Positions 18,771 to 28,526 of a DNA stretch of 52,042 nt are shown here, one piece after another. The notes beneath the pieces are model-generated. The model saw nothing but the letters and a program-made list of their open reading frames with translations, had not been told where the DNA came from and did no database searches. The DNA lies in assembly GCA_023266095.1 (NCBI GenBank), contig JAHFRV010000013.1, positions 1 through 52,042 on the forward strand. The letters run 5' to 3'. The DNA is from Gammaproteobacteria bacterium (GTDB lineage: Bacteria; Pseudomonadota; Gammaproteobacteria; DRLM01). Both the position numbers and the translations under genes were made by a program. Position 1 is the first letter of the stretch. The number at the start of each line of letters is the position of its first letter.

Positions 18771-19571
18771 ATGGTTGATGATTGCACACTATGCAATCCC
18801 GCGCCGCGGCGTCGGGCTTGGCGGGTGACGATGATGTTATGTATCTTGAGCGTCGCCGGCCAGGCGCCGGCTGATACCTTGCCTGACACCGTGGCGCGTC
18901 TCAAGGCCAGTGTGGTGGGCGTGGGCACCTTGGAGCGCACCCGCCGGCCGCCGGCGCAGTTGCTCGGCACGGGTTTCGTGGTGGGGGACGGCCGCCATGT
19001 GTTGAGCAACGCCCATGTGGTGCCCGACAAGCTGGATAAAGATAAACAGGAAAGCCTGGTGGTGTTCGTCGGCGGCGGCCCGGCGCCGGAGGTGCGGTTG
19101 GCCACTAAAGTGGCGGAGGATCTCGATCACGATTTAGTGTTGTTGAAGATCTCCGAGGCGCCGCTACCGGCGCTACAGCTGGGCGATTCCGCCGCGGTGC
19201 GTGAAGGCGAGGTCTATGCCTTCACCGGTTTCCCCCTCGGCGCGGTGCTCGGGCTGTATCCCGTCACCCACCGCGGTATGGTCGCGGCGATCACTCCCAT
19301 GGCGGTCCCCCCTGCTAACGCCGGGCAGCTGACCCCGGATTTGCTGCGGCGCCTGCAAGCCAATTACGCCGTATTTCAGTTGGACGCCACAGCGTATCCC
19401 GGCAACTCCGGCAGCCCCCTCTACGACATGGCTACCGGTACGGTGATGGGTATAGTGAATAAAATCTTCGTGCAGGAAAGCAAAGAGAACGTGCTGCATA
19501 AGCCCAGCGGGATTTCGTATGCGATGCCGATCAATTACGCGAAGGAGTTATTAACCAAGGCCGGTTTGTAG
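18771..19571 (+). CDS. Exported trypsin-like serine protease (no PDZ domain)
   Basis: About 266 residues with a signal peptide (hydrophobic MMLCILSVAG near residue 20, likely cleavage after APA). The catalytic triad is visible: His in LSNAHVV, Asp in DLDHDLVLLK and Ser in YPGNSGSPLYD. The spacing is that of the HtrA/trypsin-2 clan, but the protein ends soon after the protease domain, so there is no PDZ module. AGAGG stands ten bases before the ATG at 18771; an upstream TTG in frame is rejected. It is divergent from the polysaccharide operon and probably works in the periplasm. Substrate unknown. Confidence 0.85.
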   Translation: MVDDCTLCNPAPRRRAWRVTMMLCILSVAGQAPADTLPDTVARLKASVVGVGTLERTRRPPAQLLGTGFVVGDGRHVLSNAHVVPDKLDKDKQESLVVFVGGGPAPEVRLATKVAEDLDHDLVLLKISEAPLPALQLGDSAAVREGEVYAFTGFPLGAVLGLYPVTHRGMVAAITPMAVPPANAGQLTPDLLRRLQANYAVFQLDATAYPGNSGSPLYDMATGTVMGIVNKIFVQESKENVLHKPSGISYAMPINYAKELLTKAGL

Positions 19572-19589
19572 TCAGTTTGTTTGGCCCAG

Positions 19590-19615
19590 AAAAGAAAAAG
19601 GCGGCTTACGCCGCC
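19590..19615 (-). terminator. Rho-independent terminator, better read on the minus strand
   Basis: A 6-bp GC stem (GGCGGC at 19600-19605, GCCGCC at 19610-19615, TTAC loop) is flanked on its left by an A-rich tract. Read on the minus strand, this becomes a T-rich tail directly after the stem, the canonical order. The plus-strand tail has only scattered T. No minus-strand protein gene lies upstream, which is why I suspect a small RNA. Confidence 0.6.
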
Positions 19616-19735
19616 GTTGAAGTTCTTCTTTGTTTCAAAACTATTTAGTTATTGTTATCCCCAACTGTCTTATGCGTCGCCGTACTGTGAACAGTACGTT
19701 CCCCCGACTGCCACCACTGAGACCCAGTGTGCAAT
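19590..19735 (-). ncRNA. Candidate small RNA
   Basis: On the minus strand three stem-loops follow each other: CACTG/CAGTG (19715-19729), a perfect 7-bp CAGTACG-type stem with a 4-nt loop (19681-19698), and the terminator hairpin with T-tail (19590-19615). The A-rich single-stranded stretch between the second stem and the terminator resembles an Hfq-binding linker. It lies in a 620-bp space between the protease and cytochrome c4 genes with no convincing protein gene. A TAATAA hexamer near 19737 could be the -10 but no good -35 is seen. It does not resemble 6S RNA, tmRNA or Csr-type RNAs. Inference from structure only. Confidence 0.3.
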
Positions 19736-20192
19736 TTATTAGGCATGGATCGGGCCAATTTTGGCTGACGATCACTATTTCAATAGCTTAGTTGTTTGGT
19801 GTGCCGTTTTTCAGCCATGCGGCTTCGCAATCTGTAAAAAAAATCGACGGCTGTCGACCGGCTTGCGGGGAATTGCGAAGTGCAGAGTGCGTGGAAGACG
19901 TCCGGATGAGTTCGGCCGGACGGATTTCGTTATGATTCGGCTACCGGCTCGGATGTGAATCGTGTAACTCAATATATGGTCAAGATAATCCTGAGGCAGC
20001 CAGTGCATGGCGAACTTTGCTGTGTGTGCATGCCACAGGATAAAACCGTTGCCGATGCGGTGCGGTGCAGAGGGATGCGGATTGACGCATCGCGCAGAGC
20101 CTGTAATATACGAAACTTCCTTAGCTTTGGCAGAACAAAAAAAACCGAGGCGCAGTGGGGTATAAACCGATAGGCAGCGAGAGGGGTGGACC

Positions 20193-20837
20193 ATGTGGAA
20201 CAAGATGCATGTGTGGTTGGGGGTTGCGGTAATGATGATGGGTGCCTCCATGGTGCAAGCGGCGGATTCACTACCGGGCGATCCCGCCGCCGGTGAGGCG
20301 AAGGCGGGCCTGTGTGGCGGTTGCCACGGCTTCGACGGTAATAGCGAAGATGCGACCTTCCCGCGTCTGGCCGGGCAATATGCTAACTACATCGCCAAGC
20401 AAATCCGGGATTTTCAGCGCGGTCTGCGCACCAATAATGAAACCATGGCGGGTATGGCGGCCATGGTGGAGAGTGAGCAGGACGCCCGTGACATCGGTTC
20501 CTACTTCCAGAAGCAGAAGATGGCCAAGGCCCCCTTGTCAGCCGCCGACAAAAAATTGGTGGAGCAGGGCGAAAAAATCTTTTACCAGGGTAATCCCAAG
20601 ACCAACGTGTACGCCTGCGTAAACTGCCATGGCGAACGCGGCCGCGGTAAGGCGCCCAATGTGGCGGTGTTTCCGGTGATCGGCGGTCAGCATCGCGATT
20701 ACCTGCTCAAACAGCTCAATAATTTCCGGGCCGGGGAACGTAGCAATGATCCCGCCGGAATGATGTCCGACATCGCCAAGTCGCTCAGTGAAGAAGAGAT
20801 GCAGGCGGTGACGGCCTATCTGTCCAGCCTGCTCTGA
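20193..20837 (+). CDS. Cytochrome c4, dihaem
   Basis: 214 residues with a signal peptide ending at VQAA and two homologous cytochrome c domains. The haem sites are CGGCH near residue 41 and CVNCH near 142. Met residues in the MAGMAAM and PAGMMSD stretches are candidate axial ligands. The repeated pattern YIAKQIRDFQRG / YLLKQLNNFRAGER is the hallmark of cytochrome c4. It shuttles electrons in the periplasm, usually to terminal oxidases. GAGAGGGGTGG precedes the ATG. It is a single gene closed by a strong hairpin. Confidence 0.93.
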   Translation: MWNKMHVWLGVAVMMMGASMVQAADSLPGDPAAGEAKAGLCGGCHGFDGNSEDATFPRLAGQYANYIAKQIRDFQRGLRTNNETMAGMAAMVESEQDARDIGSYFQKQKMAKAPLSAADKKLVEQGEKIFYQGNPKTNVYACVNCHGERGRGKAPNVAVFPVIGGQHRDYLLKQLNNFRAGERSNDPAGMMSDIAKSLSEEEMQAVTAYLSSLL

Positions 20838-20861
20838 AAAATTAGATTATTTATGGCGTGC

Positions 20862-20894
20862 AATAAGGGGCGGACCGAGGGTCCGCCCCTTATT
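20862..20894. terminator. Convergent hairpin terminator
   Basis: A perfect 15-bp inverted repeat (20862-20876 with 20880-20894) has a 3-nt GAG loop. The outer pairs are A/T-rich on both sides, so it can stop transcription from cytochrome c4 on the plus strand and from the ABC ATPase gene, which ends at 20944, on the minus strand. Confidence 0.8.
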
Positions 20895-20943
20895 ATTTGC
20901 GTTATTTGCGGCTTAACTGCTGGTGTGTTGCCGACTGCGGCGT

Positions 20944-21996
20944 TCAGTCGCGAGGAAAAGCCACTAGATGTTGCGCGTCGATGCGGATGCCCGCTTCCTG
21001 GCCTTCGGCGTAGTCGAAGTGGCTGGGAAAGAGCGACAACACGGTGGTACCGCCGGGTAGACGCAGGGTGTAAAGGATCTCGGCGCCTTTGAATATCTTG
21101 CGGAGGATACGGCCGCGTAGCGGGCTGGTCGGGTCGTGCACCACGTCGTCGGGGCGCAGCAGCACCTCCACCGCCGTGCCCGGCCGCCATCGATAGGCGC
21201 GGTCGCCGGCGATGATGCCGATGTCGGTTTCGATGCTGTCGGCGGTGCGCACCGTGCCCGGCAGGAACACGCCCTGACCGATGAAATCCGCCACGAAGCG
21301 GTCGATGGGTTCGTGATAGATATTGCTGGGCGTGTCCCATTGTACGATGCGCCCGGCGGACATGATGCCCACCATGTCGCCCAAGGCGAAGGCCTCTTGT
21401 TGATCGTGGGTCACCATCAGCGCGGCGATGCCTTGATCCTTGAGGATGGCGCGCACCTCGCCCCCCAGCCGTGCCCGCAAATCCACATCCAGGTTGGAGA
21501 AGGGTTCATCCATCAGTATCAATTCCGGCCGCGCCGCGAGTGCGCGGGCGAGGGCGACCCGTTGTTGCTGGCCGCCCGACAGCTCGTGGGGATAACGGTC
21601 GCCGTAACCCTCCAGGCCCACGACTTTCAGCAGGCGAGCCGCGGTGTCGCGGCGGGCGGCGTTCGACATGTCGCGCAGGCCGAAGCAGATGTTGCGGGTC
21701 ACGTCCAGGTGCGGGAACAACGCGTAATCTTGAAATACCATACCCAAGCGGCGTTTCTCGGGGGCGAGAGTGTAACCGGCCCGCGAGACGGTGACCCCGC
21801 GTAGCAGGATTTCACCCTGGCTCACCGCTTCGAAACCGGCGATGGCGCGCAGCACGGTGGTCTTGCCGCAGCCGCTGGGGCCGAGCAGGCAGGCGATGCT
21901 GCCTTTGTTGATGTGGAGGGTGAACGCGTGCACCACGGGGTTGCGGTCGTAGCGGCATTCGATGTCTTTGATTTCCAGCAGCGCGTTCACGGCCAT
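20944..21996 (-). CDS. FbpC/PotA-like ABC transporter ATPase
   Basis: 350 residues. Walker A is GPSGCGKTT near residue 39, the signature LSGGQQQR near 139 and Walker [14 protein letters not shown] near 160, with the switch His in [10 protein letters not shown]-terminal TOBE-type regulatory region follows from about residue 235. [16 protein letters not shown] is typical of ferric-iron and polyamine import ATPases. No matching permease or binding protein is adjacent. It follows modC by 68 bp on the same strand and may be expressed with it. No clear SD precedes the ATG. The substrate (iron, sulfate/molybdate or polyamine) cannot be decided. Confidence 0.85.
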   Translation of the reverse strand: MAVNALLEIKDIECRYDRNPVVHAFTLHINKGSIACLLGPSGCGKTTVLRAIAGFEAVSQGEILLRGVTVSRAGYTLAPEKRRLGMVFQDYALFPHLDVTRNICFGLRDMSNAARRDTAARLLKVVGLEGYGDRYPHELSGGQQQRVALARALAARPELILMDEPFSNLDVDLRARLGGEVRAILKDQGIAALMVTHDQQEAFALGDMVGIMSAGRIVQWDTPSNIYHEPIDRFVADFIGQGVFLPGTVRTADSIETDIGIIAGDRAYRWRPGTAVEVLLRPDDVVHDPTSPLRGRILRKIFKGAEILYTLRLPGGTTVLSLFPSHFDYAEGQEAGIRIDAQHLVAFPRD

Positions 21997-22064
21997 GACG
22001 ATGGGTTAATTCGGCAGGACACAATAGTAGGAAAGGGCGCGACTGTCCAATGCCGGCGCGGGCT

Positions 22065-23168
22065 TCACGTCATCAGCGCCACGCTTTTGATGAGGGCGTA
22101 TACCGGCATGCCGGCGCGCAGTGCCAGGGCCTGCGCGGATTTTTGGGTGATGCGCGCCAGCAGGGGCTGGCCGCCCACTGCGAGTTTGACGATGACTTGC
22201 CCCGGCTGGCCGGCAGGCGCCAGCTCGACCAGGGTGGTCGAGATGATATTGAGCAGTGTGCTGTGGCACGGGGGTTCGAGGCTAAGCGCCACGTCGCGGG
22301 CGTGGATGCGCAGCCGCAGCGTCGCGCCTATCGCGATATCTTGGCGGCCGATGCTCAGTTGCTGGCCGGCGAGATCGAGGTAACTTAAATGATGTGCCTC
22401 ATCATGGCCCGTCAGCCTGGCTGCGATCACCGCGCCGGCGTCGTCGTGCTGGGCCAGCGACAGATCGACCCGCGCCAGCAGGGTATCGAGTGGGCCGTAA
22501 GCGGCGAGGCGGCCTGCTTCCAGCAACAATAAATGATCGGCGCTGGCCACCAGTTCGTCGAGGCTGTGGCTCACGTACAAAATCGGAATCGCCAGCGTCT
22601 CGCGGAGTAGTTTGAAGTAGGGCAGGGTCTCTTGTTTGCGGCGCTGGTCGAGGGCGGCGAGTGGCTCATCGAGTAGCAGCAGCCGGGGTTGGGCGAGCAG
22701 GGCCCGGCCCAGCGCCACCCGCTGCCGTTCCCCGCCGGACAGCGAGGCGGGCGCGCGTTCGAGCAGTGCATCGAGATTCAACCAAGTCACTACTTGCTCC
22801 AAGCTCAGCCGCCGTTCCGCGACGGGCACGCGCCGATAACCGTATTCAAGATTGCCACGCACATCGAGGTGGGGAAACAGTCGGCTGTCCTGAAACACCA
22901 TGCCCACCCCGCGCTGGTGTGGCGCGATGAACACGCCCCGTGCCGTATCCTGCCAGCAGTGCCTGCCCAATTGCACTACGCCCCGGCAGGCGGGTTCCAA
23001 ACCGGCCAGACAACGCAGCAAACTGGATTTGCCCGCGCCCGAGGGGCCGAACACACCCACTACACCGCTGATTGCGTCTTGCCAGTCGACGTCCAAACAA
23101 AAAGCGCCGAGGCGGAGCGAGAGTCGCGCCGATAACTGTGCGAGTTGAGCGGGGGATGCGTGTGGCAT
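22065..23168 (-). CDS. modC: Molybdate ABC transporter ATPase ModC
   Basis: 367 residues. Walker A GPSGAGKSS near residue 40, the signature LSGGERQR and Walker B RLLLLDEPLAALD are complete. The C-terminal region from about residue 300 (STLLNIISTTLVEL, then QVIVKLAVGG and LLARIT) is a Mop/TOBE domain, which identifies ModC among CUT-type ATPases. The start lies three bases beyond the modB stop, so the two are translated together. It powers molybdate uptake for molybdopterin enzymes. The gene for the binding protein ModA is not in this window. Confidence 0.92.
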   Translation of the reverse strand: MPHASPAQLAQLSARLSLRLGAFCLDVDWQDAISGVVGVFGPSGAGKSSLLRCLAGLEPACRGVVQLGRHCWQDTARGVFIAPHQRGVGMVFQDSRLFPHLDVRGNLEYGYRRVPVAERRLSLEQVVTWLNLDALLERAPASLSGGERQRVALGRALLAQPRLLLLDEPLAALDQRRKQETLPYFKLLRETLAIPILYVSHSLDELVASADHLLLLEAGRLAAYGPLDTLLARVDLSLAQHDDAGAVIAARLTGHDEAHHLSYLDLAGQQLSIGRQDIAIGATLRLRIHARDVALSLEPPCHSTLLNIISTTLVELAPAGQPGQVIVKLAVGGQPLLARITQKSAQALALRAGMPVYALIKSVALMT

Positions 23169-23171
23169 GGG

Positions 23172-23855
23172 TCAGCGCGCGGGCTTGGTGTCAGGCTGAC
23201 GGGTCAAGGTGTAGATCGCCAGCAAAGCGATGAAGGAAAAGATCAACAAGCCGGCGGATAACAGATGGGCCTCGTGATACTGCAAGGATTCCACCCGATC
23301 ATAAATGGCGATAGACAGTACCTGGGTCTGGCCGGGGATGTTGCCGCCGATCATTAGCACCACGCCGAACTCACCCACGGTATGGGCGAAACCCAACACG
23401 GCGGCGGTGAAAAAACCGCGCCGTGCCAACGGCACCGTGACGCTGAAAAAACGGTTGAGCGGCGAAGCGCGCAAGGTGGCGGCGGCCTCCAAAATATCAT
23501 CACCCACTTGAGCGAAGGCGGTTTGCAGCGGCTGGACCACGAAGGGCAGCGAATAAAGGACTGAGCCGATCACCAGGCCGGTAAAGCTGAAGCTGAGCGT
23601 GTCGCCGGTGAGACTGGCCCACGGCCCGCCGATCATCCCCTGCGGACCCAAGGCCAGCAGGAGATAGAAACCTAGCACGGTGGGTGGCAGCACCAGGGGC
23701 AGCGCTACCAGTGCCTCGATCGGTGTTTTGAGCCGCCCGCGACCGCGGGCCAGCCACCACGCCAGCGGTGTGCCGAGCGCGAGCAGTATCAGGGTCGTGA
23801 CGGCGGCGAGTTGTGCCGTGAGCAAGAGTGATGACCAGAGGGCGGCGGTATCCAT
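23172..23855 (-). CDS. modB: Molybdate ABC transporter permease ModB
   Basis: 227 residues with about five membrane helices. PLVLPPTVLGFYLL near residue 53 and the EAA-loop stretch ILEAAATLRASPLNRF near 140 are characteristic of ModB/CysT-type permeases. HTVGEFGVVLMIGGNIPG near 177 is a strong ModB signature. It is the first gene of the modB-modC pair. The 165 bp upstream contain no modA and I did not find a clear ModE operator there. Confidence 0.92.
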   Translation of the reverse strand: MDTAALWSSLLLTAQLAAVTTLILLALGTPLAWWLARGRGRLKTPIEALVALPLVLPPTVLGFYLLLALGPQGMIGGPWASLTGDTLSFSFTGLVIGSVLYSLPFVVQPLQTAFAQVGDDILEAAATLRASPLNRFFSVTVPLARRGFFTAAVLGFAHTVGEFGVVLMIGGNIPGQTQVLSIAIYDRVESLQYHEAHLLSAGLLIFSFIALLAIYTLTRQPDTKPAR

Positions 23856-24019
23856 GCCGACAGTGTAAACGGGAATGGCCGCAGGGGAAGAGCTGGCCGG
23901 TGTTGGGGTGGTTGATGCGGTGGTTTATACCGTAGGCAATTAATCGGAGCCGGTGAGGGGGCTCAGCGGCCTGACATGCGCCGATGTCGGCTGACGCGAT
24001 GTCGATACGCTGCTTCAGC

Positions 24020-24925
24020 TCAAGCGCGCAGCAACAGCTCCAGCAAGGCCTTCTGCGAATGCAGGCGGTTTTCCGCTTCGTCCCACACCACGCTTTGCGG
24101 ACCTTCGATGACCTCGTCGCTCACTTCTTCGCCGCGGTGGGCGGGCAGGCAGTGCATGAACAGCGCGTCGGCCTTGGCCTCGGCCATCACCGTCGCGGTG
24201 ACTTGATAGGGCGCGAAGGCGAGACGGCGCGCCTGTTCTTCTTCCTCCTGGCCCATGCTGGCCCAGACGTCGGTGACCACCAGGTCCGCACCGCGGGCGG
24301 TGGCCAGCGGATCGTGGCCGAGGGTGACGCGCGCGCCCCCGGCGCCCACGATGTCCGGGTCGGGCGCATAGCCGGTCGGGCAGGCGATGCGCAAATCGAA
24401 GTCGAGCAGCTGCGCGGCATGGATGTAGGAGTGGCACATATTATTGCCGTCGCCCAGCCAGGCCACGGTTTTACCGCGGATGTCGCCGCGTTGTTCGAAA
24501 TAGGTCTGCATGTCCGCCAGCAATTGGCAGGGGTGTTCGCGGTCGGTGAGGGCGTTGATCACCGGCACCCGCGAGTGGGCGGCGAACAACTCCAGCTTGC
24601 TGTGTTCGTAGGTGCGGATGGTGACGATGTCCACCATCCGCGATAACACCCGCGCCGTGTCCTGGATCGGCTCGCCGCGGCCGAGCTGGGTGTCGCGCGG
24701 CGAGAGAAAGATCGCGCTGCCGCCGCATTGCAACATCGCTCCTTCGAAGGCGACGCGGGTGCGGGTCGAGGATTTCTCGAAGACCATGCCTAGCACCTTG
24801 TGGCGCAGGATGTCGTGGCTGAGGCCGCGTCGGCGCTCTTCGCGCAGTTCAATGGCGCGGCTGATGAGGGCGCGGAATTCCGCGCCGGTCAACTCCAATA
24901 ACGAAAGAAAATGACGCACGGCCAT
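24020..24925 (-). CDS. argF: Ornithine carbamoyltransferase
   Basis: 301 residues. The carbamoyl-phosphate site STRTR is at 53-57, the [12 protein letters not shown] stretch near 127 and the ornithine/catalytic [11 protein letters not shown] near 258. The length matches the anabolic pseudomonad-type enzyme. It converts ornithine and carbamoyl phosphate to citrulline in arginine synthesis. It starts nine bases after the argD stop, so argD-argF is an operon. Confidence 0.96.
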   Translation of the reverse strand: MAVRHFLSLLELTGAEFRALISRAIELREERRRGLSHDILRHKVLGMVFEKSSTRTRVAFEGAMLQCGGSAIFLSPRDTQLGRGEPIQDTARVLSRMVDIVTIRTYEHSKLELFAAHSRVPVINALTDREHPCQLLADMQTYFEQRGDIRGKTVAWLGDGNNMCHSYIHAAQLLDFDLRIACPTGYAPDPDIVGAGGARVTLGHDPLATARGADLVVTDVWASMGQEEEEQARRLAFAPYQVTATVMAEAKADALFMHCLPAHRGEEVSDEVIEGPQSVVWDEAENRLHSQKALLELLLRA

Positions 24926-24934
24926 GGCGAGCGC

Positions 24935-26134
24935 TTAAATCCGTTCGCCGCGGACGAAGTCCGTCACCAGGTCCGCCACCCCGTCGGCGATCTGGTCGGC
25001 CTCGGCGTCGCTCAAGATCAGCGGCGGCAGCAGACGGATCACCCGCTCGGCGGTGACGTTGATCAGCAGGCCGCGTTCCAGCGCCTGGCCCACCAGTTCG
25101 CCGCAGGGACGATCGAGCTCGATGCCGATCATCAGGCCGCGATGGCGGATATCGTTGACGAGTTTGCCATTCGCGGTTTCACTGGGTTGGAGTCGCGCGC
25201 GCAAGCGGTCGGCGATGCGCTCGCCCAACAGCGCCGCACGCTCGGTGAGGCGGTTGTTCTCGATGGTATCGATCACCGCCAGCGCCGCGCTGCACGCCAG
25301 CGGATTGCCGCCGAAGGTGGAGGCGTGATTGCCGGGTTTGAAAGTGTCGGCCGCCGCGCCGCGCGCCAGACAGGCGCCGATCGGCACGCCGTTGGCGAGG
25401 CCTTTGGCGAGGGTGATGACGTCGGGCGTCACGCCGCTGTGCTGAAAGCCGAACCAGCGGCCGGTGCGGCCCATGCCGGTCTGCACCTCGTCGAGCATCA
25501 TCAGCCAGCCGTGCTGATCGCACAAGGCGCGCACGCCGGCGAGGTAATCGTCATTGGGAATATTGACGCCGCCTTCACCCTGTACCGGTTCCAATAATAC
25601 CGCCACCACTTCGGCGCTGTTCTTGGCGATATTGTGCAAGGCGTCGAGATCGTTGTAGGCGACACGCAGAAAGCCACGCACCAGCGGTTCGAAACCGGCC
25701 TGCACCTTGCGGTTGCCGGTGGCGCTCAAGGTGGCGAGGGTGCGGCCGTGAAAGCTGCCTTCCGCGACCACCACGGTGGGCAGGCCGATGTCTTTTTTAT
25801 GGCCATACAGGCGGGCGAGCTTGATGGCGGCCTCGTTGGCCTCGGCGCCGGAGTTACAGAAAAAGGCCTTGTCCATCCCGGCGAGGCGGGTGAGCCGTTC
25901 GCCCAGTTGTTGTTGTTTGGCGATACCGTACAGATTGGAAGTGTGGACCAGGGTGCGCGCTTGTTGGCACACCGCGTCGGCCACCGCCGGATGGGCGTGG
26001 CCCAAACCGCACACGGCGACACCGCTGATCGCATCCAGGTATTTTTTACCCGTGGTATCCCACAGCCAACCCCCTTCACCGCGCTCGAAGGTGACCGGCA
26101 GGCGGGAGTAGGTCGACATCAATGCCTCGGTCAT
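24935..26134 (-). CDS. argD: Acetylornithine aminotransferase
   Basis: 399 residues from the ATG at 26134, a class III PLP aminotransferase. It shows SGVAVCGLGHAHP near residue 35, FCNSGAEANEAAIKLAR near 100, the MLDEVQTGMGRTG cofactor segment and the Schiff-base Lys in ITLAKGLANG near 245. It transaminates N-acetylglutamate semialdehyde in arginine synthesis. A second start at 26119 has GAGG five bases upstream and is an alternative; the reading frame continues open far upstream but is not plausible as protein. It is followed by argF and divergent from phoB. Confidence 0.94.
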   Translation of the reverse strand: MTEALMSTYSRLPVTFERGEGGWLWDTTGKKYLDAISGVAVCGLGHAHPAVADAVCQQARTLVHTSNLYGIAKQQQLGERLTRLAGMDKAFFCNSGAEANEAAIKLARLYGHKKDIGLPTVVVAEGSFHGRTLATLSATGNRKVQAGFEPLVRGFLRVAYNDLDALHNIAKNSAEVVAVLLEPVQGEGGVNIPNDDYLAGVRALCDQHGWLMMLDEVQTGMGRTGRWFGFQHSGVTPDVITLAKGLANGVPIGACLARGAAADTFKPGNHASTFGGNPLACSAALAVIDTIENNRLTERAALLGERIADRLRARLQPSETANGKLVNDIRHRGLMIGIELDRPCGELVGQALERGLLINVTAERVIRLLPPLILSDAEADQIADGVADLVTDFVRGERI

Positions 26135-26205
26135 CGTTTTGATACCATCCACCAAAAAAGCAAAAAGACAGCCGCATGGGAGGCCGCCGCCAGACCAAAG
26201 GAGTA

Positions 26206-26234
26206 ATGTTACATACTCTCTTTGAGACTGGCAA
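26206..26234 (-). promoter_or_regulatory. Candidate sigma-70 promoter of argD-argF
   Basis: On the minus strand TTGCCA (26229-26234) and TAACAT (26206-26211) are separated by 17 bp. Transcription would begin near 26199, leaving a leader of about 65 nt before argD. I saw no clear arginine-repressor box. Confidence 0.5.
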
Positions 26235-26262
26235 ATGCCGCCGGGTGCGTTATTTGTCAGCC

Positions 26263-26284
26263 CCGCGGCGGGCGCCCGCCGCGG
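26263..26284. repeat. Perfect 22-bp GC-only palindrome
   Basis: An uninterrupted palindrome of 11+11 bases, all G and C, is centred between 26273 and 26274 and lies upstream of the argD promoter candidate and of the phoB Pho box. It has no T-tail on either side. It could be a two-fold operator, a cruciform or a divergence insulator. Function unknown. Confidence 0.5.
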
Positions 26285-26346
26285 CTTAAATTTAGGGTTG
26301 AACTTAATGAGGGTGAATTGAGTGGCTAACGCATTTAGTGTGAACA

Positions 26347-26364
26347 GTGTCATATCACTGTAAT
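26347..26364 (+). promoter_or_regulatory. Pho box upstream of phoB
   Basis: GTGTCATATCACTGTAAT matches 14 of 18 positions of the PhoB site CTGTCATAAAACTGTCAT. A further half-site (CTGTAAC, 26370-26376) follows with the 11-bp helical spacing. This predicts autoregulation of phoB-phoR under phosphate starvation. Confidence 0.75.
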
Positions 26365-26409
26365 ATTTTTCCTGTAACAAGGTGCGGGTTTCTTACGTGG
26401 CGCAGACTT

Positions 26410-27099
26410 ATGGCGGTAAAAATTCTTTTTGTTGAAGATGAAACGGCGATCCAGCAGATGGTGGATTTGGCCTTGGGCCGGGCCGGTTTCGAGGTCATCT
26501 TGGCTTCCGACGTAGCGCAGGCGCGGGCGCGGATCGCTTCGCAGCGACCGGACTTGATCCTCTTGGATTGGATGTTGCCGCAGGTGAGCGGCTTGGAATT
26601 CGCGTGGCAGTTGAAGCAGGACGGCGAGACCCGCGATGTTCCCATCATCATGGTGACCGCCTGCGGCGAGGAGTCCGATAAGATTCGCGGTCTCGACAGC
26701 GGGGCGGATGATTACGTCACCAAACCGTTTTCACCGCGCGAACTGGTGGCGCGTATCAATGCGGTGTTGCGCCGTGCCGCGCCGCATGCCGCCGAGCAGG
26801 TGGTGGAGGTGGAGGGTCTGCGTCTGGACTCGTCCAGTCATCGCATCACCGCGGTGGGGGATGAATTGGTCATGGGCCCCACCGAGTTTCGCCTCTTGCA
26901 ATTTTTCATGACCCATCCGGAGCGGGTTTACAGCCGCAGCCAATTGCTCGATCGGGTGTGGGGCGGCGACGTGTATGTCGAGGAACGCACGGTCGATGTG
27001 CATATCCGCCGTCTGCGCAAGGCGCTGGGCTTGCATGGACACGACCGCCTCATCCAGACTGTGCGCGGGGCAGGATACCGTTTTTCAGCACAGGGGTAG
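26410..27099 (+). CDS. phoB: Phosphate regulon response regulator PhoB
   Basis: 229 residues. The receiver domain has the acidic pocket ED (residues 9-10), phospho-acceptor Asp53 in LLDWMLP and Lys105 in VTKPF. The winged-helix DNA-binding domain (about 130-229) shows [21 protein letters not shown] and [14 protein letters not shown], as in PhoB. When phosphorylated by PhoR it binds Pho boxes, three of which are visible in this window. The ATG at 26410 is chosen by homology; the SD is weak. The phoR gene follows three bases after the stop. Confidence 0.96.
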   Translation: MAVKILFVEDETAIQQMVDLALGRAGFEVILASDVAQARARIASQRPDLILLDWMLPQVSGLEFAWQLKQDGETRDVPIIMVTACGEESDKIRGLDSGADDYVTKPFSPRELVARINAVLRRAAPHAAEQVVEVEGLRLDSSSHRITAVGDELVMGPTEFRLLQFFMTHPERVYSRSQLLDRVWGGDVYVEERTVDVHIRRLRKALGLHGHDRLIQTVRGAGYRFSAQG

Positions 27100-27102
27100 G
27101 GA

Positions 27103-28395
<1,293 letters not shown>

Positions 28396-28403
28396 AGCGA
28401 CCC

Positions 28404-28437
28404 TTGTCATCTAACTGTCATACATTCTTCGTACACT
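28404..28437 (+). promoter_or_regulatory. Pho box and -10 element of pstS
   Basis: TTGTCATCTAACTGTCAT (28404-28421) matches 15 of 18 positions of the PhoB site. A -10 element TACACT (28432-28437) begins 11 bases after the box, the usual geometry at PhoB-activated promoters where the box replaces the -35. The leader to the pstS ATG is about 80 nt. Confidence 0.82.
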
Positions 28438-28526
28438 GACCCCGTGCCGTCGCAAAGACCAGGAGCATCGAGTTCGGACCGGTCCGCGTGGCGGACCGTG
28501 TATCCCAAATAGCCAGGAGTGAAATA

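Noticed and set aside
19811-20251. 146-codon open frame on the minus strand upstream of cytochrome c4
   Set aside because: No SD, no recognisable motif and an erratic composition; it also overlaps the cytochrome c4 start and promoter region.
24935-26380. N-terminal extension of ArgD by 82 codons
   Set aside because: The extension crosses the promoter, the palindrome and the Pho box, and its sequence has no ArgD similarity.
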